Origin: Grammothele lineata
Lineage: Eukaryota > Basidiomycota > Agaricomycetes > Polyporales > Polyporaceae
Length of the DNA stretch: 64,000 nucleotides
Reading direction: 5' to 3'
NCBI GenBank assembly: GCA_002150815.3
Contig: NDFF03000400.1
Coordinates: forward strand, 186,001 to 250,000
A program made the translations under genes and the position numbers. This document shows, piece by piece, positions 44,844 to 57,143 of this stretch. The notes beneath the pieces were generated by a model that ran no database searches, was not told the origin of the DNA, and saw only the letters and a list, made by a program, of their open reading frames with translations. Position 1 is the first letter of the stretch. Each line of letters starts with the position of its first letter.

Positions 44844-46120
44844 GTTGTATCGAGCCGAGTGTAGCGGTCTACATGAGGCGTCCCGTGGTAGCGGAGACGG
44901 CGCAACGCTTCTAGTGCGCCGTTTGTGCTCAAGGCCATGTTCGCGCTGTTTTAACTTTGTTTCCAGCAGATTAGTGTTATCAGATGTATTTGAGTCCGCC
45001 CTATAGGGAGTGGCGTTTGCCTCTTAACTGTATGTGTACCTGTGAGGCGTGCCGGCGGACCTACGCCACCATCGCACATCCTCCGTCTGTAGATCTGGAG
45101 CCCTTAACGGGGCGGTAGACCGTCCTGTCAGCTGTACAACCGCTGCGGCTGCCTGGGAAAGTCGCGTTCTATCTACGACTGGCACTCAGGGGCGCCCGAC
45201 TGTGTAACGCCCTTCAACAGCCGGGGGTTCATGGTAAGGTGGATCTCCAGCGTATCAAACCTTTTCCCGCGAACTCCGAGGTTATGACAGACAACAGCAG
45301 ACAACAGTTTTAGTGGCGTCCAACGTGTGTGTCGCATAGAGACATACGACATTTGGGTTCAAACGTTCTCCATCGCCGCCCAGCGCGGGCGGCCAAGGGC
45401 GGTTTAGTTTTTTGATCACTGCGGCGTCTAGATAGAAGGCCGGTCAGGCGACCCGAGATGCAACCCCGGACATCCTCCGACGCACGTCAGCAACCACAGC
45501 AATCGCAGCTTCTACGTCAACAGAGAGACAAAGCAAGCTCTCAGATGGCGTCGGGCAGACCATGAAACGTATTCTAAAGCGGCGACATCGGTGTTCCACG
45601 CCGCCACTCTGGTAGATTCTGGGGCAAGGACACTGGCCCCCTGAACCTTGCAGCTAGGTCCTGCAGCTCGCCCCACCCGCAGAAACCGTGTTTTAATCCG
45701 GCAGTGCTGACACAGACGAATGCAGATGTATTACTGCGAACGCACGACCTGTCGGAGCGCGGCGCGGGGCCCTCTGAGACCGTGACAAACCCCGAGCCGT
45801 ACACGGTCCAGGACATCGGATTATACAGGGGTAGACAGAACGTCAGGTATTCCGGGCACGCGACCCGCTCTGTTCGGTTTTAGTCCCACCGGCCTTATGG
45901 CTTTTCCGCTCCTTCCTAGCTGGGTCCGATGTGGGCGCGAGCAGTCGCTGCTCCAGCTCGTACGTAGCCACCCATGGCGGTTTCGTGTCTGCTGCCAGCT
46001 TCAACGAGGCGGATAGCTGCTGTTGGGCGAACCTTCCTTTCTCGCCAGAACGCCCGCCTTCGCGCTGCACGAGACCTATCGTCAGCCGCTAGTAATGGAG
46101 GACGTAGGGGCCGGTTGGGG
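44844..46120. other. Intergenic region, no gene recognised
   Basis: About 1.3 kb between the glucanase stop and the stop of the mitochondrial orphan. No domain-bearing frame was found. Short frames such as 45574-45816 (-) have no splice support. It should hold both 3' regions. Confidence 0.4.
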
Positions 46121-47629
46121 CTAGAGCATACGCACAGCTGCCAATTCCTCGATGCGATCGCGCACGAGCCGGTTGAGAAACGCGTCGCTGTTTGCGGTAA
46201 GCCAACCTACGTTCGCCCGGCGTTCCTCAGGCGAGAACTGGCGGATCCGGATGTCGTCCCACTGCACCTTCGCAGCATCGCCCGAGAAATAGCGGTCGCA
46301 ATACGCGCGAAGGTTGCTGCTGTCCCGTGCTATGTGATTTAGCCATTGCCGCAAGGGTGGCGTATGGCCCCTGGTCGCGTTGGTGCTCAATATCGGTCCG
46401 CCGGTGCTCACGAAGCGTCTGAGATGTGATGCATGTTCTCCGTGCGGAATGAAGTCCAGGGTGGGGATGTCAAGACGCTTGAGAATATAGGCAATCTCGT
46501 CAATGAGCTCAACCATCACGCAAGGCTGTTTGAACATGTGAGTCGGTCAGTATAGATGGGTGACAATAAAGCTCTACCCTGACCTTATCTGCAGCAGCCT
46601 CCATGAACGCAGTAACAGTGGTCTTGCGCGTTTCAAGCTCGGGATGTTCCCAGTCCACTGTTTCTATGTCGAACTGCGCAAGGTATAGTGGAATAAGGAC
46701 GGGGTAGGCGGCCATCTACATGAACATGTTAGAAGATATCGCTCTTTCATGATACTAGAGCGTGGGCTAACCATAGTGGCCGTGACAGACGCAGGATCAA
46801 AACGAATAAGTTCGGAGAGTCCAATGTCCGTCGGTGGGAGAGAGCGGAGGGCATCCAGGAGGCGGAACGGAGTATGTGTGAACGGTACGCACAGCACCTC
46901 GTCTCCTTGGTGCCGCCGTAGATCTTCCGACCATTGTACAGTCTTCGCGCTCACGAGGCCCTGCTCAAAGAAGCAGTACCGGGATAATGGTTCGAAGGAA
47001 GAGCCTGAACGATAGCGAGTTGAATGAAAGAACACAGTCATCACAGTGGCACTCACCAGGCATTGCGCTTCAGGGCATAGTGTAAGTTGCGGCAGCGGTA
47101 CTGCTTCGATTCAAAAGGTCAAGCGCAATCCTGCGAAGATAGACTTACGAATGGTGGGATTGTACTAGGGCGCTGTTCTGCAGGAACGATGTCAAGGAGC
47201 GCAACAGGAAACGAGGAAAGACTAACTTCCGCCCACTCATCTTCTTTCTTCGGGCGGAGACGTACTGTTCCTCTCAGCTCGGCATCTATAATCCACATAG
47301 GAAAGTAGGCGAGTTGGACGCGTGCAGGTTGGAGACCGGGGCCGAGGTTGAGGAACTTCAAGCCCTGCCAACGGTGATGTATCCATGTCGCGAGTGTCTT
47401 CCTCCCAGTGAAAAGCGATGCATATAAGCAGAGGGATTTGATAGCCTCCTCCTTGGGCACCACAAAGGGAAAGGCTAACCGGCATACAGACGTCAGTAAT
47501 GCGGGAGCACGAAAGCCGGAGCGCAGGCGAATGACCTCTGACTTTGCTATGGTACTGCCGTGGTATTGGCAGCCGCTGTCGCCAGCATCGTTTGAGAGTA
47601 GCCCCACCGGCATGTTGCCGGGTTAGCAT
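46121..47629 (-). CDS. Unknown protein with a mitochondrial-type presequence
   Basis: Not recognised. The start at 47629 gives MLTRQHAGGATLKRCWRQRL, then PIPRQYHSKVR, Arg/Lys-rich and free of acidic residues, a good mitochondrial targeting sequence. A 65-nt intron (GTCATT donor, CTGAC branch, GGTTAG acceptor) joins it in phase to FPFVVPKEEAIKSLCLYASL, then LATWIHHRWQGLKFLNLGPG, RVQLAYFPMWIIDAELRG, and LVSAKTVQWSEDLRRHQGDE. AAYPVLIPLYLAQFDIETVD is hydrophobic and may be a membrane segment. The last exon ends RDRIEELAAVRML at the TAG at 46121-46123. The length is about 400 residues. An alternative start inside the first intron (MPVGLLSNDAG) would lose the presequence and is less likely. It is divergent from the ER Hsp40 gene with 267 bp between starts. 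Confidence 0.7.
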
Positions 47630-47896
47630 CGTCACCTCTAGAAGAGAAGATAAGGCAGACAGGCGAAGAGAGAACGCACTGGACAGACCGAGGACAACAA
47701 CGCCCGCCACCGCCCATCGTCGTCGTCGCCGCGCCGCCGCGCTCCGGTAAGTAGGGTTGGGTCGGGCCCCTGGTTTATGGTTAGGGTCTACGCTACGTGT
47801 CGGATGCCGGATTGGGAAAAGTGGCATCCGGCCGCAGCTTCGCGCACAAGTTGCGCCCAAACGTGTCTTGGTCCTCTCCACTTCCCCTGCGCTGGC
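47630..47896. promoter_or_regulatory. Divergent promoter of the mitochondrial orphan and the ER Hsp40 gene
   Basis: Only 267 bases separate the two opposite start codons, so core promoters of both must lie here. No clear TATA box; the middle is a CGCC/CGTC-rich tract near 47700-47750. Confidence 0.55.
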
Positions 47897-49347
47897 ATGG
47901 GGTCTCCGGCTTTTATTTTCCTTCTGGTCTTGTGCTTGGCTCTTCTTGCTCATGCGGCCGACCTGTACAAAACCCTAGAGCGTTAGTTCAAGGCGCGCAC
48001 CTCATCGGCTCAGCGTGTGTCTGACTGACATTGCCCTTTCAGTCTCGAAGTCCGCTTCGGAGCAGGACATCAGGAAGGCATATAAACGGCTTAGGTGTGT
48101 ACTTGTTTTTTGAGGCTATTACTTGCACCTTACTCAGGCGTTTCCGTAGCCGGAAATACCACCCAGACAAGAACAAAGAACCGGGAGCGGAAGAGAAGTT
48201 CGTTGAGATAGCTCACGGTGCGCTTCATGGTGTATTTATTCGGCCATATGTATACTCACAGGCTTCACAGCGTACGAAGTCCTCTCCGACTCTACCAAAC
48301 GGCAAATATACGACCGCCATGGCGAAGAGGGTCTCAAAGCACACGAGGGCGGTCACGGGCACCACGCGAACCCTTTCGACATGTTCCAGAGCTTCTTCGG
48401 CGGTGGAGGCGGGCACCAGCAACAGACCAGGCGCGGGCCCTCGTCTGTGAGCGAGTTCGAGATCTCGCTTGCCGACGCCTACTCGGGCGCGAGCATCGAC
48501 TTCATGGTCAAGAAGCGCATCCTCTGCGACCACTGCCGCGGTACTGGTGCCGCGTCTTCTGCGGATGTGCACACTTGTTCCGCCTGTAACGGTCAAGGTG
48601 TGCGCATTGTCCGTCAGCAGATCATGCCTGGCATGATCTCGCAGTCGCAGGTGACGTGCAACGAGTGCGGCGGACGGGGGACGGTCATCGGGAAAAAGTG
48701 CCCGCACTGTAATGGCAACAAGGTCATGGACCACACCCAGCATCACACGCTCGAGGTCCCGAAGGGTGTTCCAGAGGGCCACGAGGTTGTGTATGAAGGC
48801 GAGTCAGACGAGAGCCCCGACTGGGAGCCTGGAGATGTCGTTATTCGAATCAGGACGAAGAAGGACCGTGGCGGATGGAGACGAAAGGAGACCTCGCTAT
48901 ACTGGAAGGAAACTATCTCCGTAGAAGAGGTACGTTTGCACTTCTTTTGATTTTTGCCCTTGACTTATACCTTGGCAGGCATTGCTGGGCTTCGAGCGTA
49001 ATTTGACCCACTTAGATGGGCACGCAGTGGAAATCAAGCGTACCGTGGTGACACAGCCAGGTGAGTCTGAATCATCCTCTTTCCTCATAGATCTCGCTCA
49101 CGCCGCCGACAGGATACGTGCAAACGATCAAGGGAGAAGGGATGCCAATCTTTGAACATCCCTCAGAGCATGGCGATCTATTCGTGGAGTACAACGTCAT
49201 ACTACCGACAGAACTGTCTCCCGATATGAAGAAACGTACGTACACTACGTTATCTACCGCTACGTTTATAGCTAACATATTATTACAGGCCTCTTTACTG
49301 CCTTCCATCCTGATGGCCAGGGAACGCACCCCAGCGACGAACTCTAG
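47897..49347 (+). CDS. SCJ1: ER-lumenal DnaJ/Hsp40 co-chaperone (Scj1/DNAJB11-like)
   Basis: J-domain co-chaperone of BiP/Kar2 in the endoplasmic reticulum. The signal peptide is [20 protein letters not shown]. The J domain follows (DLYKTLE spliced to [17 protein letters not shown], then KYHPDKN with the HPD motif and [20 protein letters not shown]). A Gly/His/Asn linker ([18 protein letters not shown]) precedes the four-repeat zinc region [24 protein letters not shown] and CPHCNGNK. The substrate-binding domains include [20 protein letters not shown] and [20 protein letters not shown]. The last exon gives [18 protein letters not shown] and ends at the TAG at 49345-49347, so the C-terminus is SDEL, a variant ER-retrieval signal. 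About eight exons. It converges on CUL3 with a 237 bp gap. Confidence 0.92.
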
Positions 49348-49584
49348 AAAGTTTGGACTGTAGAATATAATAGGCTATCGCCGTCGTTGCACTAATCTTA
49401 TTCACTCTTGTTCCAGTCCGGAATTACTCTTGTGCTTGATGTCGATGTCATGCATCAATGTAGACGTCCGTGAAAAGCACAATGATTATACTGATAGTAC
49501 AGAAGATATGAAGAGGATACATCCGCCAACAACGTTCATGCCTGAACCACTTGTCAGTGACTGTCAGGGTGCGAATTGTGAGCC

Positions 49585-52301
49585 TCATACCAAGTAGTTA
49601 TACGACTTGCGGTCTTCGCAGCGTTCTAAATACTCGCGCTATGTCGCTATACGTTAGCGGAGAAAACGAGAGAAAACGTCCAGTAAGACGTGCCTCAATG
49701 AGACCCTCAATCCGCTTCTTGATGGCCAAAGGGTTAGGCTGGAATCGGCTTGCAAGCTGGCGCGTCACCTCGTTGACTAGGTCGTTGTGGGTCATGCGCT
49801 TTCTATCCTTCATGATGCGCACGATACACGCCTCGGTCTGATGCCGGCGCTCTTCGTCGACGCGGTCGCGTGTCTCGCGCCGTTCCTCGTTATTCTCCAC
49901 CCGCGACGCAACAGTGCTAATCTTAATCTTCTGTAGTGGGGCTGAGAAGTCGGTGTTGAACGAGAACGCATCGCCGTCGTTGATGTCGCGCCCGGGCGGG
50001 TGCTTCTTGAGCACCTTGTACTTGGCGCATGCGAGCGACTGCAGCTGTCGCTTGAGCTCGATATCAGCGATGGCAGTTGAGGATTTGATTTCCTGTGGGA
50101 ATCGCGAGAATGAGTTGAAAGCCGTTGCACTAGGGGCGAATGGGGAGAGTTGGCGCACGTCATAGCTCAGCGTCTGGTCGTCCCGGATGTCTTCGAAGAG
50201 CAAGAGGATCACCAGCGCAAATGTCGATACATTTAAATCGTGTTTTCTCGACTTGAACGCGACGCGCACGTCTGCATTCCCCAGGGATGGCTGCCAGGTG
50301 AGTCGGCGGCCGCTATGTCGCGAGAGATAGAAGCGCTCGAAAGACTTGGAGGCCTGTATGAGCTCTTCGGGAAACGTGCATGTTGCAGGCGTCATCGATG
50401 TCGGCCAGAATGTTGAAGTCATTACGATGACAGAGAGGTCGATGTTTTGCTCCTGATCATCCTCTCATGAGCAACGATTGATAGGGAAGGGTCGGGGACA
50501 GCCAGTGACTTACGATAGAATTTCTGGAGATGTATTCGCGATAGGCTTGGTTCGCGTCCGAGGAGAGCTTCATGTCGTGGAACATGCCCTCAAGCTTCTG
50601 CGTAAATTGGTAGCCACACTCGACCTTAAGCTTCGCGAGCATGCCGCGCTCCGCATCATCAGATACGGAACGGCCATTGAGCAATCGTTTGGCGAGGTGG
50701 CCCTTGTAATACCGCTCAAAGACATCCTTGTCCGTGATGAAGCGGAAGACGGTGATAGTCTTGTCGAGGACGACGTCGACCTCCGTTTCTGTTTTCTGAA
50801 GATGCGAGATGAGTACACCCGTCCTCAGGATTATGACAGTGAGCATACTCCTTTGAGTCCCTTCTTCAAATTTTCATCGATGAACAATGAGATAAACTCG
50901 GGGGCCTTCTCATTCATATTGATAAACGTCTCAAATGCCTGTACGTAAGATCAGCTACGAGGTATGTGTGCGGACGGGAAGCAACTCCTTGCCTCATTGA
51001 TGCCGCTCTCCAGGTCACGGTCGCCCCGGAAAGCTTTTGACCAGACAGCGTCGAATTTGTCCTTCAAATTCAATACATCTTGTACCCACTTGAGGGCGAG
51101 CTGTAATGTCAGAGCAGCAGCGGTCGGCGGACGGGCTTTCGCCTTGCCCTTGCCCTTTGCTGAGGATTCTGGTGCTTCATCTTCCTGTCCTGAATCGGCG
51201 CCGTCTCCGCCAGCTGTTGGGTCGACTTCATTGATTTCCTGGCCACGCCGAATGACCGTCGCTCTCAATGCCCTCCTAAGAGTTGGAAGGCCATTGGACA
51301 CCTTAATGAACAATCGGTACAGCCGTGCAAGGTCATCTATCCGGTCTGAGTCTATCATAGCATCGAGACCAGAGTTGGGCATGTTGATGACAGTGTTAAG
51401 ATGCGCAGACACAAGATGCTTTTCGAGGATTCCTTGTAGAAGAGGCGTCGTCAAGGTCGACAAGATGACATGTGTACGGGACTCCTCTTCGTGAAAGCGT
51501 GCTTCTGCCTACCAGGATAAATCAGATTTGTGGTCTACGACCTACGGCGGACACAATACTCACTCGTCTCAGATACTCCGGCGCATCACATGTCTCTAAT
51601 AACCGCTCTCCCTCTTTTGTATAGAATTCCTCGCTTTCCTTGAGAATAGCGGGTTCTATGTCGCGCTTGTATATGGACACAATGTCCCGATCTACCTGTA
51701 CTTGCAGTTGTAGAAAGACTTCCACGCAACCTTTCACGGACGAGCGGTTAATCGTGAAGCCGTCGCGCTCGGTTTGGATGAGGGTAAGGATGGCGGTAAT
51801 GACATGGTCCTCGATGGGAGCTTTGATGATGTGCTTAACGAACGCGTTCAGGCCAGCATCCCAAATTTCTGGTACCTCTGCGTTCTTAGCATATACGCGG
51901 TCCTAGCGTGGAGAGGCCGTATGGGTACCGTGCACGTGCACGAACAAATCAGACACGCACCATGTACCGCAGCACATCCCGCAACTTGGACAGACTTGAG
52001 GTATGATCATCCCAAACTTTCTTGAGGGCTTTGAGTAACGTCTCACCCTCCTGGCTTCTCTGAATGGCGTCGTTGGAGACGTTGGTAGGAAAAGCAGAGA
52101 TGATATTCTCCTTAGCGAGCGCGTCGAGGTGTTCGGCGATGAGCTGATTCGTGCCCTTGTAGAGACGTTCACCGTGCTTGAGAAGAACCATATTATACGC
52201 GTAGCGATGGTTTTCCTCAAAGGAGAGATTCGCAGCGTTGTGATTCTGGATCTCGCGGATGTTGCGGGAGAGCTTGGTCCATGTCTCATCCATAGACACA
52301 T
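49585..52301 (-). CDS. CUL3: Cullin-3 type ubiquitin ligase scaffold (5' exons unresolved)
   Basis: Scaffold of CRL3 ubiquitin ligases, binding BTB adaptors at the N-terminus and Rbx1-E2 at the C-terminus. The first clear exon (from 52301) reads [20 protein letters not shown], then [40 protein letters not shown] and [20 protein letters not shown], all CUL3-specific. The cullin-homology domain includes [20 protein letters not shown] and [20 protein letters not shown]. The neddylation site is [12 protein letters not shown] (Lys of MKDRK). The end [17 protein letters not shown] lies in a 54-nt final exon (49585-49638). The intron before it begins with GC. The N-terminal Lys/Arg-rich start, expected from the family, was not placed. 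About ten exons. Cullin-1/4 are excluded by the N-terminal helices. Confidence 0.92.
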
Positions 52302-53339
52302 CTGGGCCGTGCTATGAGGGGGAGGGAAAAAGAGGGAAAAAGATGCACATGATTATGGAGGTCAGAGGCAAAATAGTCATGAAGATAACAAAGGTTTCGT
52401 ACCTTACGAGCGGGTTTCTGTTACAGAGAGTCAGACACGATCACCTTAATGTCATTGTGGATCGCCTCACAATTCGAGCTCTGCCGCCTCGCATCCGTGG
52501 AGGAACTTTGAAGAAAACAGATAGGGTTGGAGCCGTGCCAGAGAAAAGCAGCATTTTGACACGTACTATTGCTCATGACTAGGGGACAAGAGTTTGTAGG
52601 CACGCACAAAGGAAGGGGCAACGAGGTCCGAGGAGGAGTTGGAGGAATACTGAGTAGTGTTGTGGCGCCGGCGGCCCGGTACTAGCCTTAACGCCTCCAC
52701 GTGGGCCTAGGCTTTGTTGGAACCTTCGTATGCAACAGGTGCCGGGGCTGCGCGCGTACGCATGAATATATGGGCTTTCTGCCGTTTGACACCCACCTAG
52801 ACGTTGAACGTGGTCTCTACTCCGGCTCGCACAGCTGTAATCCACAATCGGATTCTTAGTACGACATTGGTTGACTGGCTGCCCGCGAGGCTAGGTGCAG
52901 CAGCAGTGACTGCCGGGACCAACTTTGCAAACCCTTAAGAAGTACCATCTACTGAATTCGTTGGAGTAGCATCTGCTAAGGAGAGACTAGTACCTCTGGC
53001 AGTTACGGTATTAGAAAGAGGACTTCATTGCTACAACGTTCGTGGTGGTGGATACAGTGCCTACGGGTGCTTCCTGGACGAGGCGGCAGCCGAGAGGGTA
53101 CAATGAGTAGGTGCGAGGATGGCGCGAGAACGAGTGGTCCTTAGGATGACAGCAGTAAGTAGACGGGATAGTGTACTAGCATAGACAGCAAATGTAGCGA
53201 ACATTTGAACAGTGCGAGGTGTGTGACATGCATGGAATACGGCGGAGCATGGTCGCTTCAGATGAATAAGATAGGAGGCGGGAGCAAAATGTGCAGCTGT
53301 AGCATCGGAAGTGGGGGACAAAGACAACATCTACACTCA
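52302..53339. other. Upstream region of CUL3, possible N-terminal exon(s)
   Basis: About 1 kb between CUL3 and the 3' end of exportin-T. An ATG at 52576 followed directly by a GTACGT donor, and a 15-nt block (AAACCCGCTCGTAAG, about 52405-52419) between acceptor and donor, resemble CUL3 N-terminal exons. Joined as they stand they hit an in-frame stop. The rest shows no coding signal. Confidence 0.4.
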
Positions 53340-56300
53340 TCATGAACCTGCACGAGACGCGCGTACGAAGTCCGTAAAGTATTTCCGGAACGCTTTCCCA
53401 TCCAAATCGCGCATCTTTGTGGAGAACTCTACTGCCGTAGGCTCAGGCCAACGCTGGGAAGGGAGGAAGACGCCGACGAAGAAATCAAAGGCTTCCTGTC
53501 CCCTGGCCTTCGACAGAGTCTGAAGGAAGTTCGCAATCTCTTGGAGGACCTGAGCCCAGATGCCATCGTTAACTTCTTAGGATATGACTGTTGAGATGAG
53601 GGTTTCACGTACCACAACAATCTGTCCATCCTTGATGTTGAACTGGGGCAACGAGAGGACGGCGAAAGCAGTCGGCACTACTCGTTCGTATACAAACCGT
53701 TCAAACCCTGGGAATACCTGTTGGGTGCCGGGCGTCTTGGGTACCTCAGCCCACACATTAACGCAGCGGCCGAGGAAAGAGAACGCCGCCTTTTCGCTGG
53801 GAGGATCTAGAGGATCTTCTGCTAGGCGTAGCATACTCTCCAACAAGCCTTCCAGCTGACCTTTGTTGCCTATTCATCAAGGTGCTTAATGAGAAGTGAC
53901 GGTGCCGTATGAAGGCACGCTTACGATCTGAGATGAACACTGTGTGTAATTTGGACGAGATAATGCTGATCAGAAGTCCGAGGTACGCTCGCTTCATATC
54001 TGCGTGTACGATCTGGTCGTCTGTACCTGTGACGGGCTGCGCGAGGACGCCGTTCACGTGGGTACTCAGGGGGCCGATGAGTTGATCGAGTACGTCGAGC
54101 ATGTCTTCCTGGAGCTTGTGGATTGAGAGTCCGATGAAATTCATGAAGTCGTTCAGCTCCGTCGGCTCAAAGTGCGCGAGTAGATTCGCCATGAGTGTCG
54201 GGATCAAGTGTGCGACGTTCGACCCGGTTGTGGCCAAGATCCGCGCGAACGCGAAGCGCGTCTGAGGGAAGAGTAAGCATGAATCCTACGTGAGACTTTC
54301 ACTCGACTGACCGCATCCCGGATCACGCGGAAAACGTTCATCGCTTCCAAACATACTAGGATCGCCTGTCCGACTTCCCTGAACACGTCCAATGGCGGTG
54401 CCATATACCCCTCAGGCACTGGATTTGGGTATTCCGGGAAACCCTTCGCCACGTTCCCTAAAGCCATGATGATGTGGTGTACTTTCAAGATCGGCAACAC
54501 GTCTTCCTGACCCTTGACTAGTTGCATGCTTGCAGAGAGGTCGTCCAGCAGCGGCCGCACGACAGATAGGAGCATCGCTGCGGCCTGATCAGGAGTTTTG
54601 TGCAGCAACGAGATGAGAGTGCCGGCAGCCTCGAACACGAACAGCTGTGAGTCGAAAAGAGTTCCCGCTGAGAGAGCTTCCGCGAGTACATCTTGCGATG
54701 AAGGGTCCTCGAGTTCGGGGAGTTCGACCTGCACAACGAACAGGTCTCGGATACTCTCAAGAAGCGAGACGGACAGCTCCGGTGTGACCTCATTCCGGTC
54801 TTCTCGGATGAAGCGGTAGAAGAGATAATACATGCGCGAGAGGATGCTCTTGTCTTGGCTATGTAAACCTCTGAGTGTGCACTGTGAGCGTGTGTAGTCG
54901 GGAAAACAAAGCACATCTACTGACTTTGGACCGAGCATAGCTTGTAGAGTTGGCATAATGCACTCTTTTCGAACTTTGAAGAAATCCCCATAACGCGCGG
55001 CAGTTTCGAAGAATTGCATGCTGACGGTTTTGTGCTGGTACGAGGATATGCCAGACTGGACAAGTGCGTAGAGCATCTCGCCATGGCTGGTTAGAGGATA
55101 TTCCGAGTAGTCGGTTTCTTTCCTCTTTTCTTTCACGATAGCGGGCGGCGCTTGGCAGAATGCTGCTCGCCCTTTGCCGCCGGCTGTGAGCATACAGATC
55201 AGATCCCAGCGAGTGGACGGTGAAGACACAAGAACAGACTTTTGTTGATCTCTCCAAAAATGTATACGAGGTAGACGGCAAGCTCGGCGTCGATCCATTT
55301 GAGCGAGACTCCATTTTGGTACGCTGTCAGGGTGTTGAGGGCTAGCGTTCTCACAGAGTCCGTAACAAGGTCCGGGTCTATCAACAAAGCAGAATCCATG
55401 AACGTCCGGAGCTCCTGCGTTGTGTGTAAGCGGATGAACGAATTGCGTGTCAACGAAATACTTGCCTTGCGTAACTCCTCGAAAGCGGCCATGTCATCTT
55501 CATCCATATCTTCTGGATCGGAATCTTCGTCCCATTTTAGCTTCGCGAGGATGACGTCGAGCAAAGAAGACAAAAACGATCGTTTTTGCGGATCTAGACG
55601 GTCTGTTGAGGATTTTCGTTGTCGTTTATACTAGGTAAGTCAACGGTTAGACTACGCTGAGAGGTCCCAGATGGAGTAGACTCACGCTGAGCAGAACAGT
55701 TGATAACAATGGGAATACGGTCGAGCACGTATCGTCATAGTCGTCAGCCATGAAACGCAGCATGACAGGGAGGATTTGATTCAAGATCTGCGTGGCTTCC
55801 GATCGGACAACCTCGTCCGGGCATTCCTAAGGGGCACGGAGGTCTCGTGTGAGCAACAAGCGACACTAAAGAGGGCACCCCCGGAATCACAGGGACGGAA
55901 CTCACGTCGGTCAACTTGCAGATCTCGAGACCCAGCACGTTGAGGAGCTTACCAAGCGCCTCGCGATAGCTCTCCTCAGCCTCATCAGTGTCTTCCCCGC
56001 GAGCAACCTGTTCTGCGCGGGTACGCTCCTCAAGCGCGCCTAGTACCTGGCCGAGTGACAGGACCTTGATGAGCTGGAGCTTGTCGCTCGGCTCCTTGAG
56101 ACCCTTTGAGACGATGCGCGTGAGAGCGAGCGCAGTAGCAAGCCGGATCGCGAGCGACGGGTCCGAGAGGAGATTGAAAAGGAGAGGGATTGTGTCCGGC
56201 GTGACAGTGAGGTTGATGTCGATCCAGCCGACGTAGGACGCGAAGGTGCGCACGCCCCAGTCGACAACTTCAACGGCCGAGTCGAGCTCGCGCTCCGCCG

Positions 56301-57143
56301 CTGGCGACGCAGTAGCAGACTCGCTCGCACGGCGCAGGTTGCCCATACGTGTGACGCCGTCGGCGACGATCGTGAGGACGGCTTCGTTAATGCGTGAGGC
56401 GTCGCGCTCGCGCACGGCATCGCGGACCCGGGTGTCGCGTGCGTGGCGATCAGAGTTAAATTGTCGCGCGGCCTTGATGAGCTGATCTGCGACCTCTCCG
56501 GAAATCTCGAGGACGATGTGGAAGAGGAGGAGGGAGACGTGCGGGTTGAAGGTAGCCGAAGAGGTACTTTCGGGTGGGTGGATGAGTGCGAAGAAATCAG
56601 TGAAGAAGGTCGGCCATGTGTCCACGTATGTGCAGAGGAAGAAGAGGGTCATGGTGTGTGCGAACTTGTTACGCAAGACTACGACACAAATGACCCCCGG
56701 AGGTTGAGCACGAACGTGAAGTCAGAGAGAGAGAAGCACTCACACGAGGCCTCCGCCTCTGCGGAGCCGAAGAGATATTCAGTTTGAATGTAGTTCAGGA
56801 GAGATTGTCGCAGCGTCTGGAACGTGTCCTGGTCTAATGGTTCGAACCTATACCCCGAGCACTCCTCCGTTAAAAACCTGTCTAGCACAGAAGAAGTAGA
56901 GTCCGCTCACCGGTTATCCAGGAAATCATCTAGTACTCGCAGGGCAAAGAACCGCACCTGTGGCGGGTGTTTCCGCCCTCCATTCTGCCCTGCTTCTACG
57001 AAGACGGCGAGCGCAAGCCTCCAGGTGTTGGGATTCTGCTGGATTGCGGTGAGGTATTCAAGGGCTTGCTGGTGCAGAGAGTTTTGCGACGGATCGGATG
57101 CAATCAGGATGGCTTGGACGAACTGATTCATATCCTGATCCAT
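53340..57143 (-). CDS. LOS1: Exportin-T (tRNA nuclear export receptor)
   Basis: Importin-beta-family receptor that exports mature tRNAs with RanGTP. The start at 57143 gives MDQDMNQFVQAILIASDPSQ, then QQALEYLTAIQQNPNTW, FFALRVLDDFLDNR and SLLNYIQTEYLFGSAEAEA. LRNKFAHTMTLFFLCTYVDT, WPTFFTDFFALI and VVDWGVRTFASYVGWIDINL are diagnostic of XPOT/Los1. Middle exons read YYLFYRFIREDRNEVTPELS and AAAMLLSVVRPLLDDL. The last exons give ANFLQTLSKARGQEAFDFFV, FLPSQRWPEPTAVEF and MRDLDGKAFRKYFTDFVRAS. The stop is at 53340-53342. At least ten exons, about 1,050 residues, as expected. The C-terminus was checked and stays in one frame. Confidence 0.9.

Noticed and set aside
53425..53520. Apparent frameshift near the C-terminus of exportin-T
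   Set aside because: On careful re-reading, the sequence stays in one frame (FLPSQRWPEPTAVEF); the apparent break came from following a neighbouring frame.
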